A DNA stretch of 57,892 nucleotides from Bacteroidaceae bacterium (GTDB taxonomy: Bacteria > Bacteroidota > Bacteroidia > Bacteroidales > Bacteroidaceae): assembly GCA_017958545.1 (NCBI GenBank), contig JAGDCM010000052.1:1-57892 (forward strand). The letters run 5' to 3'. Both the position numbers and the translations under genes were made by a program. Positions within the stretch are counted from its first letter, which is position 1, and every line of letters starts with the position of its first letter. The notes beneath the pieces are model-generated. The model did not search any database. It saw nothing but the letters and a program-made list of their open reading frames with translations, and was not told the origin of the DNA. Positions 9,351-19,700 of the stretch are shown one piece after another.

Positions 9351-9356
9351 AAGGAG
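9351..9356 (+). promoter_or_regulatory. Shine-Dalgarno sequence of rpmD
   Basis: AAGGAG lies 10 nt before the rpmD ATG at 9367. Confidence 0.55.
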
Positions 9357-9366
9357 AATAAGTATT

Positions 9367-9543
9367 ATGGCAACGATTAAAGTACAGCAAGTGAAGAGCC
9401 GTATCCACGCTCCTAAGAGACAAAAGGCTACGTTGGACACAATGGGACTGAAGAAGCTCAACCAGGTTGTTGAGTTGGAGGACAACGCCTCCACACGTGG
9501 TCTCATCCAGGCCGTACACCATTTGGTGAAGGTGCTCGATTAA
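9367..9543 (+). CDS. rpmD: 50S ribosomal protein L30 (uL30)
   Basis: A small gene of 58 residues read directly from the bases: MATIKVQQVKSRI, then APKRQKATLDTMGLKKLNQ. This is the L30 pattern (short beta strand, then 'LGLRKLN'). It fills the expected place between rpsE and rplO and has its own AAGGAG. L30 is a small 50S surface protein absent from some lineages. Confidence 0.95.
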   Translation: MATIKVQQVKSRIHAPKRQKATLDTMGLKKLNQVVELEDNASTRGLIQAVHHLVKVLD

Positions 9544-9578
9544 ACAATTGAAGTATAATTCGAAAACGTACAATCAAT

Positions 9579-10022
9579 ATGAAATTAAATAATCTCAAAC
9601 CCGCAGCAGGTTCCACCCACTCACGTCGCCGCCTCGGTCGCGGTCCCGGCAGTGGTCTCGGTGGTACTTCTACCCGTGGTCACAAGGGTGCCAAGGCTCG
9701 TTCCGGTTACAAGAGCAAGGTTGGCTTCGAAGGTGGACAGATGCCTTTGCAGCGCAGACTTCCCAAGTTTGGTTTCAAGAACGTTAACCACGTGGAGTAT
9801 CAGGCTGTTAACCTCGCAGCTCTTCAGGCTATGGCCGAGAAGGGTATCGTGAAGATCGGCCTCGAGGAGTTCGTGAATGCAGGTATTGCAAAGAAAGGCC
9901 AGATGGTCAAGGTTCTGGGTAATGGCAAGCTTACTGCCAAGGTAGAGGTGTCTGCCAATGCATTCTCCAAGAGTGCAGAGGAGGGTATCACTGCTGCAGG
10001 AGGTACTGTTACCAAACTCTAA
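9579..10022 (+). CDS. rplO: 50S ribosomal protein L15 (uL15)
   Basis: A protein of 147 residues. The glycine- and arginine-rich N-terminus (RRRLGRGPGSGLGGTSTRGHKG) threads into 23S rRNA. The C-terminal half has the L15/L18e fold with NAFSKSAEEGITAAGG. secY starts 6 bp after its stop. Confidence 0.98.
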   Translation: MKLNNLKPAAGSTHSRRRLGRGPGSGLGGTSTRGHKGAKARSGYKSKVGFEGGQMPLQRRLPKFGFKNVNHVEYQAVNLAALQAMAEKGIVKIGLEEFVNAGIAKKGQMVKVLGNGKLTAKVEVSANAFSKSAEEGITAAGGTVTKL

Positions 10023-10028
10023 GGACAA

Positions 10029-11366
10029 ATGAAAAAGTTCTTTGAAACATTAAAGAATATTTGGAGCGTTGAGGATTTGCGCACGCGAATCCTCATCACG
10101 CTGGGTTTTGCTGCAATGTACCGTTTCGGTTCATTCGTAGTGCTTCCTGGTGTTAATCCCGAGGCATTGTCTGCACTTCGTGAGCAGACTAGCACAGGCT
10201 TGATGTCTCTGCTGAATATGTTCTCGGGCGGTGCCTTCTCCAACGCATCAATCTTTGCGTTGGGTATCATGCCTTACATTTCTGCATCCATCGTGATTCA
10301 GTTGTTTGCATTTGTGGTACCGTATTTCCAGAAGATGCAGCGTGAGGGAGAGAGCGGTCGTCGTAAGATGAATCAGTACACCCGCTATCTGACCATCCTC
10401 ATTCTGTTATTCCAGGCTCCAGGTTATTTGGTTTATACATTCAAGGGTTTGGCTGTTGGCGCACTCCAGGTGGACTGGACATTGTTCCTCATTTCAAGTA
10501 CCATTATCTTGGCTGCAGGTTCGATGTTTATTCTCTGGCTGGGTGAGCGTATCACAGACAAGGGTATCGGTAACGGTGTTTCACTGATTATCATGCTTGG
10601 TATTATTGCCCGTCTGCCTCAGGCATTCTCTCAGGAGTTTGTGAACCGTCTGAACAACCTGAACGGTGGTGGTATGATAATGTTCGCCATAGAGTTGATA
10701 CTCCTGTTGGTGGTTATCTGTGCCGCAATCCTTCTGGTTCAGGGCACTCGCAAGATTCCTGTACAGTATGCAAAGCGTATGATGGGTGGCCAGCAGGTTG
10801 GTGGCGTGCGTCAGTACATTCCTCTCAAGGTGTTTGCTGCAAACGTGATGCCTATCATCTTCGCTCAGGCCATCATGTTCATCCCCATCACGCTCTTGAA
10901 TATGGTAGCTGGCGGTGAGAATCCCAGTGCGATACTTATCATGTTGAGCGACCACACGAGCGTTGCTTACAATGTGGTGTTCGCTCTCCTGATAGTGGCC
11001 TTCACGTATTTCTACACGGCAATTACCCTCAACCCCACTCAGATGGCGGAAGACATGAAGCGCAACAACGGTTTCATTCCCGGTGTGCGTCCAGGTCGTG
11101 ACACAGCTGAGTTTATAGACCAGATAATGTCCCACATCACCCTCCCCGGTTCACTGTTCTTGGCTGCCATCGCATGTATGCCGGCTTTCGCAGGCCTGCT
11201 GAATGTGACACCTGAGTTCGCTCAGTTCTTCGGCGGTACGAGTTTGTTGATCCTTGTAGGTGTTGTGCTCGATACACTACAGCAGATAGAGAGTCATCTC
11301 TTGATGCGTCACTATGATGGTCTTCTTTCCAGTGGTAGAATCCACGGAAGAAACGGAATGTCCTAA
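10029..11366 (+). CDS. secY: Preprotein translocase channel SecY
   Basis: A protein of 445 residues, the usual SecY length. SecY is the ten-helix inner-membrane channel through which SecA or the ribosome passes proteins. Conserved parts include the plug-proximal GGAFSNASIFALGIMPYISA, the cytosolic loop ITDKGIGNGVSLIIM and the C-terminal QIESHLLMRHYDGL. Its place after rplO is the standard spc-operon position. Unlike Firmicutes, no adk follows. Confidence 0.98.
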   Translation: MKKFFETLKNIWSVEDLRTRILITLGFAAMYRFGSFVVLPGVNPEALSALREQTSTGLMSLLNMFSGGAFSNASIFALGIMPYISASIVIQLFAFVVPYFQKMQREGESGRRKMNQYTRYLTILILLFQAPGYLVYTFKGLAVGALQVDWTLFLISSTIILAAGSMFILWLGERITDKGIGNGVSLIIMLGIIARLPQAFSQEFVNRLNNLNGGGMIMFAIELILLLVVICAAILLVQGTRKIPVQYAKRMMGGQQVGGVRQYIPLKVFAANVMPIIFAQAIMFIPITLLNMVAGGENPSAILIMLSDHTSVAYNVVFALLIVAFTYFYTAITLNPTQMAEDMKRNNGFIPGVRPGRDTAEFIDQIMSHITLPGSLFLAAIACMPAFAGLLNVTPEFAQFFGGTSLLILVGVVLDTLQQIESHLLMRHYDGLLSSGRIHGRNGMS

Positions 11367-11386
11367 GGAGTCTCGAAACTATCTCT

Positions 11387-12178
11387 ATGATATTTCTCAA
11401 GACTGAGGACGAAATTGACTTAATGCGAGCCGCCAACCAGCTGGTTGCAAAGACTCTGACAGAGGTCGGAAAGATTGTGACTCCGGGTGTGACAACCCGA
11501 CAGCTTGACAAGGTGGCAGAGGAATTTATCCGCGACCACGGTGGGATACCGACATTCTTGGGATTCCCCAATCCGAGCGGTGAGCCCTTCCCTGCAAGCA
11601 TCTGTACATCGGTAAACGGACAGGTGGTGCACGGGATACCCTCAGACGAACCGTTGAAGGACGGTGATATAGTATCTGTGGACTGCGGCGCTCTTCTGGA
11701 CGGTTTCAATGGTGATTCTTGCTACACGTTTCGTGTTGGTGAGGTCAGCGAAGAGACCAACCGGCTGCTCAAGGTCACCAAGGAGGCATTGTACCTCGGT
11801 ATCGAGGCCGCCCGCGTCGGAAGACGTATCGGTGATATAGGGTATGCAGTGCAGCAGCACGTGGAGAGCAACGGCTACGGAGTGGTGAGAGAATTCGTAG
11901 GTCACGGCATCGGTCGTGATATGCACGAGGAACCTCAGGTGCCCAACTACGGAAAGCGCGGCGACGGCAAGATGATTAAAAACGGTTTGTGCATAGCTAT
12001 TGAACCGATGATTGTCAGCGGAAGCCCGCAGATATGGATGTTGCCGGACAAGTGGACGATAGTCACACGCGACGGAGGTATGGCAGCTCACTACGAGCAC
12101 ACGATAGCGGTGCACCAAGGTAAGACGGAGATTCTTTCCTCGTTTGAAGAAATAGAAAAGATAGAGAACCAATATTAA
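11387..12178 (+). CDS. map: Type I methionine aminopeptidase
   Basis: A protein of 263 residues that removes the initiator Met from new proteins. All five metal ligands of the pita-bread fold can be placed: two Asp in SVDCGALLDGFNGDSCYTF, His in VGHGIGRDMHEEP, Glu in CIAIEPMIV and Glu in AHYEHTIAV. There is no N-terminal zinc-finger or SH3 extension, so it is subtype Ia. It lies between secY and infA. Confidence 0.97.
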   Translation: MIFLKTEDEIDLMRAANQLVAKTLTEVGKIVTPGVTTRQLDKVAEEFIRDHGGIPTFLGFPNPSGEPFPASICTSVNGQVVHGIPSDEPLKDGDIVSVDCGALLDGFNGDSCYTFRVGEVSEETNRLLKVTKEALYLGIEAARVGRRIGDIGYAVQQHVESNGYGVVREFVGHGIGRDMHEEPQVPNYGKRGDGKMIKNGLCIAIEPMIVSGSPQIWMLPDKWTIVTRDGGMAAHYEHTIAVHQGKTEILSSFEEIEKIENQY

Positions 12179-12187
12179 AAGAATTAA

Positions 12188-12406
12188 ATGGCAAAACAGG
12201 CAGTTATAGAGCAGGATGGCGTTATTTTGGAATCACTTTCCAATGCCATGTTTCGTGTTGAGTTGGAGATTGGAGCAAAGATTATTTGCAACATCTCGGG
12301 CAAAATGCGTATGCACTACATTAAGATCCTACCTGGAGACAAGGTCAAAGTGGAGATGAGTCCTTATGACCTCACAAAAGGCCGTATAGTGTTCAGATAC
12401 AAATAA
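12188..12406 (+). CDS. infA: Translation initiation factor IF-1
   Basis: A protein of 72 residues, exactly the family size. It is an OB fold with [47 protein letters not shown] and the end [11 protein letters not shown]-1 blocks the A site during initiation. It lies between map and rpmJ. Confidence 0.98.
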   Translation: MAKQAVIEQDGVILESLSNAMFRVELEIGAKIICNISGKMRMHYIKILPGDKVKVEMSPYDLTKGRIVFRYK

Positions 12407-12420
12407 GAAAGATAAGAAAT

Positions 12421-12537
12421 ATGAAAACACGAGCTTCATTAAAGAAACGCACTCCCGAGTGCAAGATTGTCCGCAGAAAAGGACGTCTTTATGTGATTAA
12501 CAAGAAGAACCCCAAGTACAAGATGCGTCAGGGTTAA
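12421..12537 (+). CDS. rpmJ: 50S ribosomal protein L36, zinc-free form (bL36)
   Basis: A gene of 38 residues translated directly from the bases: [20 protein letters not shown], then [18 protein letters not shown]. Length and pattern are L36. Of the canonical zinc ligands (Cys11, Cys14, Cys27, His33) only Cys14 remains; the others are Thr11, Asn27 and Tyr33. It therefore cannot bind zinc in the usual way. Confidence 0.96.
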   Translation: MKTRASLKKRTPECKIVRRKGRLYVINKKNPKYKMRQG

Positions 12538-12567
12538 CATCCGCAACAAACAGAATAATACAAGTAT

Positions 12568-12948
12568 ATGGCAATAAGAATTGTTGGTGTTGATTTACCC
12601 CAGAACAAGAGAGGGGAAATCGCTTTGACCTATGTCTATGGCATCGGTCGTAGTAGCTCAGCAAAGATTTTGGAAAAGGCCGGTGTAGACAAGGATAAGA
12701 AGGTCTGCGACTGGACTGATGAAGAAGCCGGTAAGATCCGTGAGGTGATTGCTGCTGAGTGCAAGGTAGAGGGTGATCTTCGCAGTGAGATCGCTATGAA
12801 TATCAAGCGTCTGATGGATATTGGTTGCTACCGTGGTGTCCGTCATCGTAACGGCCTGCCTGTTCGCGGTCAGAGTACTAAGAACAACGCTCGCACACGT
12901 AAGGGTAAGAAGAAGACCGTTGCCAACAAGAAGAAGGCTACGAAGTAA
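12568..12948 (+). CDS. rpsM: 30S ribosomal protein S13 (uS13)
   Basis: A protein of 126 residues starting [20 protein letters not shown]. The helix-two-turn-helix core is followed by the signature [20 protein letters not shown] and a lysine-rich tail that reaches P-site tRNA. It opens the alpha-operon part of the cluster. Confidence 0.98.
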   Translation: MAIRIVGVDLPQNKRGEIALTYVYGIGRSSSAKILEKAGVDKDKKVCDWTDEEAGKIREVIAAECKVEGDLRSEIAMNIKRLMDIGCYRGVRHRNGLPVRGQSTKNNARTRKGKKKTVANKKKATK

Positions 12949-12979
12949 TTAGCGCAAACGAAATAGAAATAATAGCAAT

Positions 12980-13369
12980 ATGGCAAAGAAAGCAGTTGCA
13001 ACAAAGAAAAGAACAGTGAAGGTTGACGCAATGGGTCAGCTGCATGTTCACAGTTCCTTTAACAATATCATCGTGTCTTTGGCCAACAGTGAGGGTCAGG
13101 TGATTTCTTGGTCTTCCGCCGGCAAGATGGGCTTCCGTGGCAGTAAGAAGAATACTCCTTACGCCGCCCAGATGGCAGCACAGGATTGTGCAAAGACCGC
13201 TTATGACTTGGGTCTGCGCAAGGTGAAGGCTTATGTCAAGGGTCCCGGCAATGGCCGTGAGAGTGCTATCCGCACCTGTCATGGCGCTGGCATTGAGGTG
13301 GTAGAGATTATCGACGTTACTCCACTTCCTCACAATGGTTGCCGTCCTCCGAAGAGAAGAAGAGTCTAA
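12980..13369 (+). CDS. rpsK: 30S ribosomal protein S11 (uS11)
   Basis: A protein of 129 residues with the conserved [29 protein letters not shown] and the C-terminal [18 protein letters not shown]11 is on the 30S platform near the Shine-Dalgarno helix. It has a short basic N-terminal extension ([15 protein letters not shown]) compared with many homologues. Confidence 0.98.
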   Translation: MAKKAVATKKRTVKVDAMGQLHVHSSFNNIIVSLANSEGQVISWSSAGKMGFRGSKKNTPYAAQMAAQDCAKTAYDLGLRKVKAYVKGPGNGRESAIRTCHGAGIEVVEIIDVTPLPHNGCRPPKRRRV

Positions 13370-13395
13370 CCTAACCCATTAAAATAAGTAGAATT

Positions 13396-14001
13396 ATGGC
13401 AAGATATATTGGACCTAAGTCAAGAATTTCCCGCCGTTTCGGTGAGGCAATCTTTGGTGATGACAAAGTACTGGCAAAGCGCAATTTCCCTCCTGGCCAG
13501 CACGGTAACAACCGTCGTCGCAAGACCTCTGAGTATGGTATCATGCTCGCAGAGAAGCAGAAGGCAAAGTACACTTACGGTGTATTGGAGAAGCAGTTCC
13601 GCAATATGTTTGAGAAGGCTGCCCGTACCAGTGGCATCACCGGTGAGATTCTTTTGCAGAACCTCGAGTGCCGTCTCGACAATATCGTGTATCGTCTGGG
13701 CATTGCTCCCACTCGTGCAGCAGCTCGTCAGCTTGTGAACCACAAGCACATTACCGTTGACGGTAAGGTGGTTGGTATCGCTTCTTACGCAGTGAAGCCC
13801 GGTCAGATTGTCGGTGTGCGTGAGCGTGCCAAGTCTCTGGAGGTGATTGCTGCCGCTTTGGCTGGTTTCAATCACGCTAAGTATCCTTGGCTGGAGTGGG
13901 ATGAGAGCAAGAAGGCAGGTAAGCTGTTGCATCGTCCCGACCGTGCAGACATTCCCGAGAATATCAAGGAGCAGTTGATTGTTGAGTTGTACTCTAAATA
14001 A
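13396..14001 (+). CDS. rpsD: 30S ribosomal protein S4, zinc-free form (uS4)
   Basis: A protein of 201 residues. The N-terminal segment [16 protein letters not shown] carries no CxxC knuckle, so this is the C- form. The S4 RNA-binding domain is at about residues 92-155 ([34 protein letters not shown]). S4 starts 30S assembly and in E. coli represses the alpha operon. Confidence 0.98.
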   Translation: MARYIGPKSRISRRFGEAIFGDDKVLAKRNFPPGQHGNNRRRKTSEYGIMLAEKQKAKYTYGVLEKQFRNMFEKAARTSGITGEILLQNLECRLDNIVYRLGIAPTRAAARQLVNHKHITVDGKVVGIASYAVKPGQIVGVRERAKSLEVIAAALAGFNHAKYPWLEWDESKKAGKLLHRPDRADIPENIKEQLIVELYSK

Positions 14002-14018
14002 AAATTAAATTATTAATA

Positions 14019-15011
14019 ATGGCGATTTTAGCATTTCAAAAACCCGATAAGGTAATAATGTTGGAGGCGGACGATTATGTCGGCAAGTTCGAATTTCGTC
14101 CTCTGGAAGGTGGCTTCGGTACTACCATTGGTAATGCTCTTCGCCGCATTCTTCTCTCGTCCTTGGACGGCTACGCAATCAACACAATCTCTATTGAGGG
14201 TGTTGAGCATGAGTTTGCCTCTATTCAGGGTGTGAAGGAGGATGTCACCAACATTATTCTCAACTTGAAGCAGGTGCGCTTCAAGCAGTTGGTGGATGAT
14301 TACGATACAGAGAAGGTGACGCTCAAAATAGAGGGCGTGACAGAATTCAAGGCCGGTGATTTGAATAAGGTTCTTACGAGCTTTGAGGTGCTCAATCCCG
14401 AGTTGGTTATTTGCCATCTTGAGAGCCGTGCATCTATGACAATCACCATTAGTGTAAACAAGGGTCGTGGCTATGTTCCCGCAGAGGAGAACCGTGTGTT
14501 CTGCACTGATGTGAACGTAATTCCCATCGACTCCATCTACACTCCCATTCGCAACGTCAAGTATTCCGTTGAGAACTTCCGCGTGGAGCAGAAGACGGAC
14601 TACGAGAAGTTGATTCTCGAAATCACCACCGACGGTTCCATTCACCCCAAAGATGCTTTGAAAGAGGCTGCCCGTATCCTCATCCATCACTTCATGCTCT
14701 TCTCCGACGAGAAGATTACGCTTGACAACATGGATGGTGAGACCGCTGAGGAGTTCGACGAGGAGATGCTGCATATGCGTCAGAAGCTGAAGACTCGCCT
14801 TGTTGACCTCGATCTTTCTGTTCGTGCACTGAATTGCCTCAAGGCTGCCAATGTGGAGACCCTTGGCGATTTGGTACAGTACAACAAGACCGACCTCCTG
14901 AAGTTCCGCAACTTTGGTAAGAAATCGCTCACGGAGCTTGATGATTTGCTCGAGAGTATGAATCTGTCGTTTGGAACTGATATCAAAAAATATAAACTTG
15001 ATAAAGATTAA
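14019..15011 (+). CDS. rpoA: RNA polymerase alpha subunit
   Basis: A protein of 330 residues. The N-terminal dimerisation domain is recognised from [23 protein letters not shown]-type sequence near residues 27-49. The C-terminal DNA-binding domain (about 255-320) has [20 protein letters not shown] and [17 protein letters not shown]. It lies between rpsD and rplQ, as in most bacteria. Confidence 0.98.
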   Translation: MAILAFQKPDKVIMLEADDYVGKFEFRPLEGGFGTTIGNALRRILLSSLDGYAINTISIEGVEHEFASIQGVKEDVTNIILNLKQVRFKQLVDDYDTEKVTLKIEGVTEFKAGDLNKVLTSFEVLNPELVICHLESRASMTITISVNKGRGYVPAEENRVFCTDVNVIPIDSIYTPIRNVKYSVENFRVEQKTDYEKLILEITTDGSIHPKDALKEAARILIHHFMLFSDEKITLDNMDGETAEEFDEEMLHMRQKLKTRLVDLDLSVRALNCLKAANVETLGDLVQYNKTDLLKFRNFGKKSLTELDDLLESMNLSFGTDIKKYKLDKD

Positions 15012-15020
15012 AGAAGTCCT

Positions 15021-15539
15021 ATGAGACACAATAAGAAATTTAACCATTTGAGTCGTACTGCATCCCACAGGGCTGCCATGCTGAGCAATATGGCAGTGAG
15101 CCTGATCATGCACAAAAGAATCACTACGACTCTGGCCAAGGCCAAAGCGCTCAAGAAGTATGTGGAGCCGATGATTACACGCTCCAAGGAGGATACCACC
15201 AACGCTCGTCGCGTAGTGTTCAGCAAGCTGCAGGACAAGGCCGCTATCACAGAGCTCTTCTCTACCGTCAGCGCCAAGGTAGGTGACCGTCAGGGTGGCT
15301 ACACTCGTATCATCAAGACCGGCTTCCGTGCCAGCGACAATGCTCCCATGTGCTTCATCGAGTTGGTTGACTTTGATGATAACATGGCTAAGACAGCTAA
15401 GAAGACCAAGCGCACACGCCGTTCCGGCAAGAAGTCCGCTGAGGCTCCTGTTGCTGAAGCACCCGCTGCTGAAGCACCCGCTGCAGAGCAGGCTGAAGAA
15501 GCTCCTGCTGCAGAGGCCGCTGAGCAGGCTGCAGAGTAA
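15021..15539 (+). CDS. rplQ: 50S ribosomal protein L17 with Ala/Glu/Pro tail (bL17)
   Basis: A protein of 172 residues against about 127 in E. coli. The core ([20 protein letters not shown] to FIELVDFDD) is normal L17. It is followed by a basic linker ([12 protein letters not shown]) and an acidic low-complexity tail of EAPAAE repeats ending in AAEQAAE. The tail contains a perfect 15-bp DNA duplication. It is the last gene of the cluster and ends 25 bp before a terminator. Confidence 0.97.
   Translation: MRHNKKFNHLSRTASHRAAMLSNMAVSLIMHKRITTTLAKAKALKKYVEPMITRSKEDTTNARRVVFSKLQDKAAITELFSTVSAKVGDRQGGYTRIIKTGFRASDNAPMCFIELVDFDDNMAKTAKKTKRTRRSGKKSAEAPVAEAPAAEAPAAEQAEEAPAAEAAEQAAE
15453..15482 (+). 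repeat. 15-bp direct duplication in the rplQ tail
   Basis: GCTGAAGCACCCGCT occurs at 15453-15467 and again immediately at 15468-15482. It encodes successive AEAPA units of the low-complexity tail and suggests growth by slippage. Confidence 0.85.
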
Positions 15540-15564
15540 CTTATTGTCACAATACTTTAAAAAT

Positions 15565-15596
15565 GCCCTTCATCTTACAGATGAGGGGCTTTTTTT
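15565..15596 (+). terminator. Intrinsic terminator of the ribosomal cluster
   Basis: GCCCTTCATCT pairs with AGATGAGGGGC around a TAC loop, with one G-T wobble, and is followed by seven T's (15590-15596). It is the only clear terminator between fusA and rplQ on the + strand. Confidence 0.9.
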
Positions 15597-15630
15597 GTGG
15601 CCCAATAGGCTTTAAGTGAACAAAAAGTCG

Positions 15631-15638
15631 TACCTTTG
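15631..15638 (+). promoter_or_regulatory. -7 promoter box for the RND efflux operon
   Basis: TACCTTTG matches the Bacteroidetes TAnnTTTG box and ends 28 nt before the adaptor ATG. A clear -33 TTTG is not seen at the usual spacing. Confidence 0.65.
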
Positions 15639-15666
15639 CGCGCGAAACGTAATATTTTAAAATAAT

Positions 15667-16731
15667 ATGAACAGAATAGGAGTGTATGCAGCCTTCGTGT
15701 TGGCTCTGTTAATAACCTCTTGCGGGGAAAAGAAGACGTCGGAGGATTCCGTGGCAACGGTGCGTTTGGACACAGTACAGGTGGCGAATGCCGATGCTAT
15801 GCTTCAGTTTCCCGGTCGTGTAGTGAGCAGCAAGGATGCCAATCTGAGTTTTAAGACGTCCGGCACGATAGCGCGTATCTATGTCGACGAGGGCAGCCGT
15901 GTTCAGACCGGTCAGCTTCTTGCCGAGATGGATGCCAAGGATTATAAAGTACAACTTTCCGCTACGGAAGCAGAATACGCCCGTGTCAAGGCGGAAGCAG
16001 AGCGTGTGATTGCGCTCTACAAGGAAGGCGCTGCTACAGCCAGCGACTACGACAAGGCGCGTTTCGGCTTGCAGCAGATGGAGGCAAAACTGAAGAACCA
16101 CCATGATCAGGTGGCCTACTGTAAGCTCTACGCACCCTTCTCAGGAGCTATCCAGAGACGTCTGTTCTTCGAGGGTGAGAATGTATCTGCAGGTATGCCG
16201 GTGCTGATGTTGGTGTCGCTTTCCAAGCCTGAGATAGAAATAAACCTCCCTGCCACCACTTATATGCGCCGTTCTGCATTCACGGGTTATAGCGCCCAGT
16301 TTGATGTACTCCCGGGTGAGGTGGTTCCTCTCAAGTTCCTGAATGTTGCGCCAAAAGCCAATGCCAATCAGCTCTACACCATGCGTCTCACCATTGAAGG
16401 AGATGCCAAGGGTGTTGCTCCCGGTATGTCGGCATGGGTGAGCATTATGTCGAAAAACGGTTCCGAGGCCTCTGAGGTGCGCGTTCCCACTACGGCTATC
16501 GTGGAGGACAAGGGCGAGAGCCATGTATATCTCTACGACAGCAAGAGTCAGACGGTGCGTCGCAGTCAGGTCAAGATGATTCGTCTGCACACGGACGGCA
16601 CAGCTGTTGTGTCCGGCAGCCTTCTGCCCGGCAACATTGTTGTCAGCACGGGTGTTAACCATATCAAGTCGGGCGACAAGGTGACTCCGTTGCCCCCCAT
16701 AAGTGAAACAAATATCGGAGGTCTGCTATGA
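15667..16731 (+). CDS. RND efflux periplasmic adaptor (membrane-fusion lipoprotein)
   Basis: A protein of 354 residues. The signal sequence ends in a lipobox, LITSC, with Cys19 as the likely lipidated residue. The barrel/lipoyl halves are GTIARIYVDEGSRVQTGQLLAEMD and YAPFSGAIQRRLFFEGENV. An alpha-helical hairpin lies between them at about residues 95-140. It links the inner-membrane pump to the outer-membrane factor. Its stop overlaps the pump start by 4 bp (ATGA). The substrate cannot be told from sequence. Confidence 0.94.
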   Translation: MNRIGVYAAFVLALLITSCGEKKTSEDSVATVRLDTVQVANADAMLQFPGRVVSSKDANLSFKTSGTIARIYVDEGSRVQTGQLLAEMDAKDYKVQLSATEAEYARVKAEAERVIALYKEGAATASDYDKARFGLQQMEAKLKNHHDQVAYCKLYAPFSGAIQRRLFFEGENVSAGMPVLMLVSLSKPEIEINLPATTYMRRSAFTGYSAQFDVLPGEVVPLKFLNVAPKANANQLYTMRLTIEGDAKGVAPGMSAWVSIMSKNGSEASEVRVPTTAIVEDKGESHVYLYDSKSQTVRRSQVKMIRLHTDGTAVVSGSLLPGNIVVSTGVNHIKSGDKVTPLPPISETNIGGLL

Positions 16732-19700
16732 TGAATATCGGTAAGTGGGCTTTTTCCAACAAGCTCCTCGTATACTTCATGGTGGGGGTTCTCGTGGTGG
16801 GCGGTATGCTCTCCATTTACGAGATGCCCAAACTTGAAGACCCCGAGGTGAAGGTGAAGATAGCCATGGTCGTCACCACCTATCCGGGTGCTTCTGCCCA
16901 TCAGGTGGAGATGGAGGTGACGGATGTTCTGGAGAAGGAGATTCGCACCATGGGGGATATCGACAACATCGAGTCGAGCAGTTTCAACGACCTTAGCATT
17001 ATTCAGGTGGAGTTGCGTTCCACTATTGCCAACGACGAGGTGGAACAGTGCTGGGACCGTCTGCGCCGCAAGGTATACGATGCCCAGGCAAAACTCCCTG
17101 CCGGTGCTGGCACGTCCGTTACCAAGGAGGATTTCTCTGCTGTCTACGGTATGTTCTATGCTCTCACTGCTGACGGCCTTTCAGAGAGGGAACTCATCAA
17201 ATACAGCGACCTACTGAAGAACGAACTCGGCAGTATCGAGGCCGTTGAGAGGGTAGAGGTCTATGGCGCCCAGCACGACTGCATCGAGATACGTCTGCTT
17301 CAGGACAAACTCTCTGCACTGGGTGTGATGCCGGCAGAGGTGCTTTCCACTTTGAGTGGACAGAACAAGACATCCTACGCAGGTTACTACGACAACGGTG
17401 ACCAGCGTGTGCGTGTCACCGTCACGGACAAGTTCCAGAAGGTGGCCGACATCCGTCGTATGTTGATTCAGGGTCACGAGAAGGACCAGCTCCGCATATC
17501 CGATATTGCTGAGGTGGAGAGGAGTATAGAGAAACCCGTGCGCAACGCAATGACCTACGACGGCAACCGTGCTCTCGGTATCTTGTTGTCAGCCTCTTCG
17601 AAAGCCGACATTACCAAGGTGGGTGTAGAGGTGGAGGAACGTCTGGAGGAACTGCGTAAGACGCGTTTCCCGACCGGTGTCGAGGTGCACAAGGTGTTCT
17701 ACCAGCCCGACCGCGTTAAGGAGTCGCTCAGCACCTTTGTCATCAACCTCATTGAGAGTGTCATCATCGTTGTTGTCATCCTCATGTTCTTCATGGGCAT
17801 CAAGAGCGGTGTCATCATCGGCACCTCGCTGTGTGTCATCGTTGTGGGCAGTTTCCTGCTCCTAGGTGCTCTTGACGGCACGATGCAGCGTGTGTCCCTT
17901 GCTGCCTTCATCCTGGCGATGGGTATGCTTGTCGACAACGCCATCGTCATCATCGACGGCATCCTTGTCGACCTCAAGGCCCATAAGCCCCGTATGGAGG
18001 CTCTTACAGAAATCGGGCGACGCACAGCAATGCCTTTGCTTGGTGCGACGATAATAGCAATCTTGTCGTTCTTCCCCATCTTCCTTTCGCCCGACACGGC
18101 AGGTATCTACGTGCGCGACCTCTTCATCATCCTTGCCGTATCGCTGCTTCTGAGCTGGATACTGGCTCTCGTGCACGTACCCCTGATGGCCGACCGCATG
18201 TTCACGGAGGCTTCCAAGAAAGCGCAACCTGTCACCGACCCCTATGGCGGTAAAGTCTACAGGCTGCAGCGCCGCGTCATGGAGTTCTGTCTGAAGCATC
18301 GCAAGACGATGGCCTTCAGCATGGTCGTCATGGTGATTCTGGCCGGCATCGGTTATCCTTTCATGCATCAGGGCTTCTTCCCCGATATGGTCTACGACCA
18401 GTGCTATCTGGAGTACAAGCTCCCGGAGGGTGCCAATTCCACTCAGGTGGAGAAGGATCTGGAGAAGATGCAGGCGTACTTGCGTGAGCACTATCCCGTG
18501 AAGCATATCACGGCCAGCATCGGCGGTACGCCGGGTCGCTACAATCTGGTGCGCACCATCGCTACGCCTTCTTTGGCATACGGCGAACTCATCATCGACT
18601 TCGAGAGCCCTGAAGCTCTGGTGGAGAATCTGGAGGAGATACAGACGTATCTCAACCGCGAGTTCCCGCAGGCTTACGCCAAGATAAAGCTCTACAACCT
18701 GATGTTCAAGAAGTATCCCATCGAGGTGCAGTTCTCCGGTCCCGACCCCGCTGTGCTCCATGCCCTTGCGGATACTGCACAGGCCTTCATGGAGGAGACG
18801 GGCAAGGTGCGTCTCATCACCACCAACTGGGAACCCAAGGTGCCTCTCATCTCAGTGGACTACGACCAGGAGGCTGCCCGTGCCATCGGTCTCTCGCGCA
18901 GCGACCTCTCTCTCTCGCTCATGACGGCGGGAGGCGGGATCCCTGTTGGCGATTTCTACGATGGAATCTACTCTAATAACATATATGTCAAGATAACGGA
19001 CGAACAGGGCGAAAATATCGACAATCTGCAGAACATGCAGGTGTTCCCCATCATGCCCTCGCTGATGGGACTGCTGACGGAGGAGAATCTCATGCGTCTG
19101 CGCACAGGTAAATTGGACAAAGCCCAGCTCCTTTCCGGCATCATGGGCACAACGCCCCTGCGTCAGGTGTCGCGTTCCGTCGATGTGTGCTGGGAGGATC
19201 CCATCATCCCGCGCTACAACGGCGTGCGTCAGCAGCGTGTGCAATGTTCTCCTATAGAAGGACTTGAAACGGAGAGGGCGCGTAAAGCCGTTGCGGGGAA
19301 GATAGACAAAATGACGCTCCCTCCCGGTTATCGTTGCGAATGGATGGGCGAGAAGCAGGCCAGCGACCGCTCCATGAAGTATCTCTTCGCCAACTTCCCC
19401 CTTGCAGTCATCCTCATGATAGCCATCCTCATCATGCTCTTTGGTGATGCCAAGAAGCCGGCTATCATCTTCCTGACAATACCTTTAGTATTCGTGGGAG
19501 TGGTGGGAACCATGCTCGTGTCCCAGATGACCTTCACCTTCTGTGCCATTGTAGGTGCATTGGGACTGATAGGTATGGTGGTGAAAAACGGTATTGTCCT
19601 GATGGATGAAATCGACCTCCAGCTTTCCGAGGGCAAAGCTCCGAAGGAGGCTCTCATCCGTTCTTCGCAGTCGCGTCTACGCCCTGTGATGATGGCTTCC

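Noticed and set aside
8392-9573. 393-residue - strand ORF opposite rplF, rplR, rpsE and rpmD
   Set aside because: The + strand holds four clear ribosomal proteins; the reverse frame is Cys/His/Leu-rich and matches nothing.
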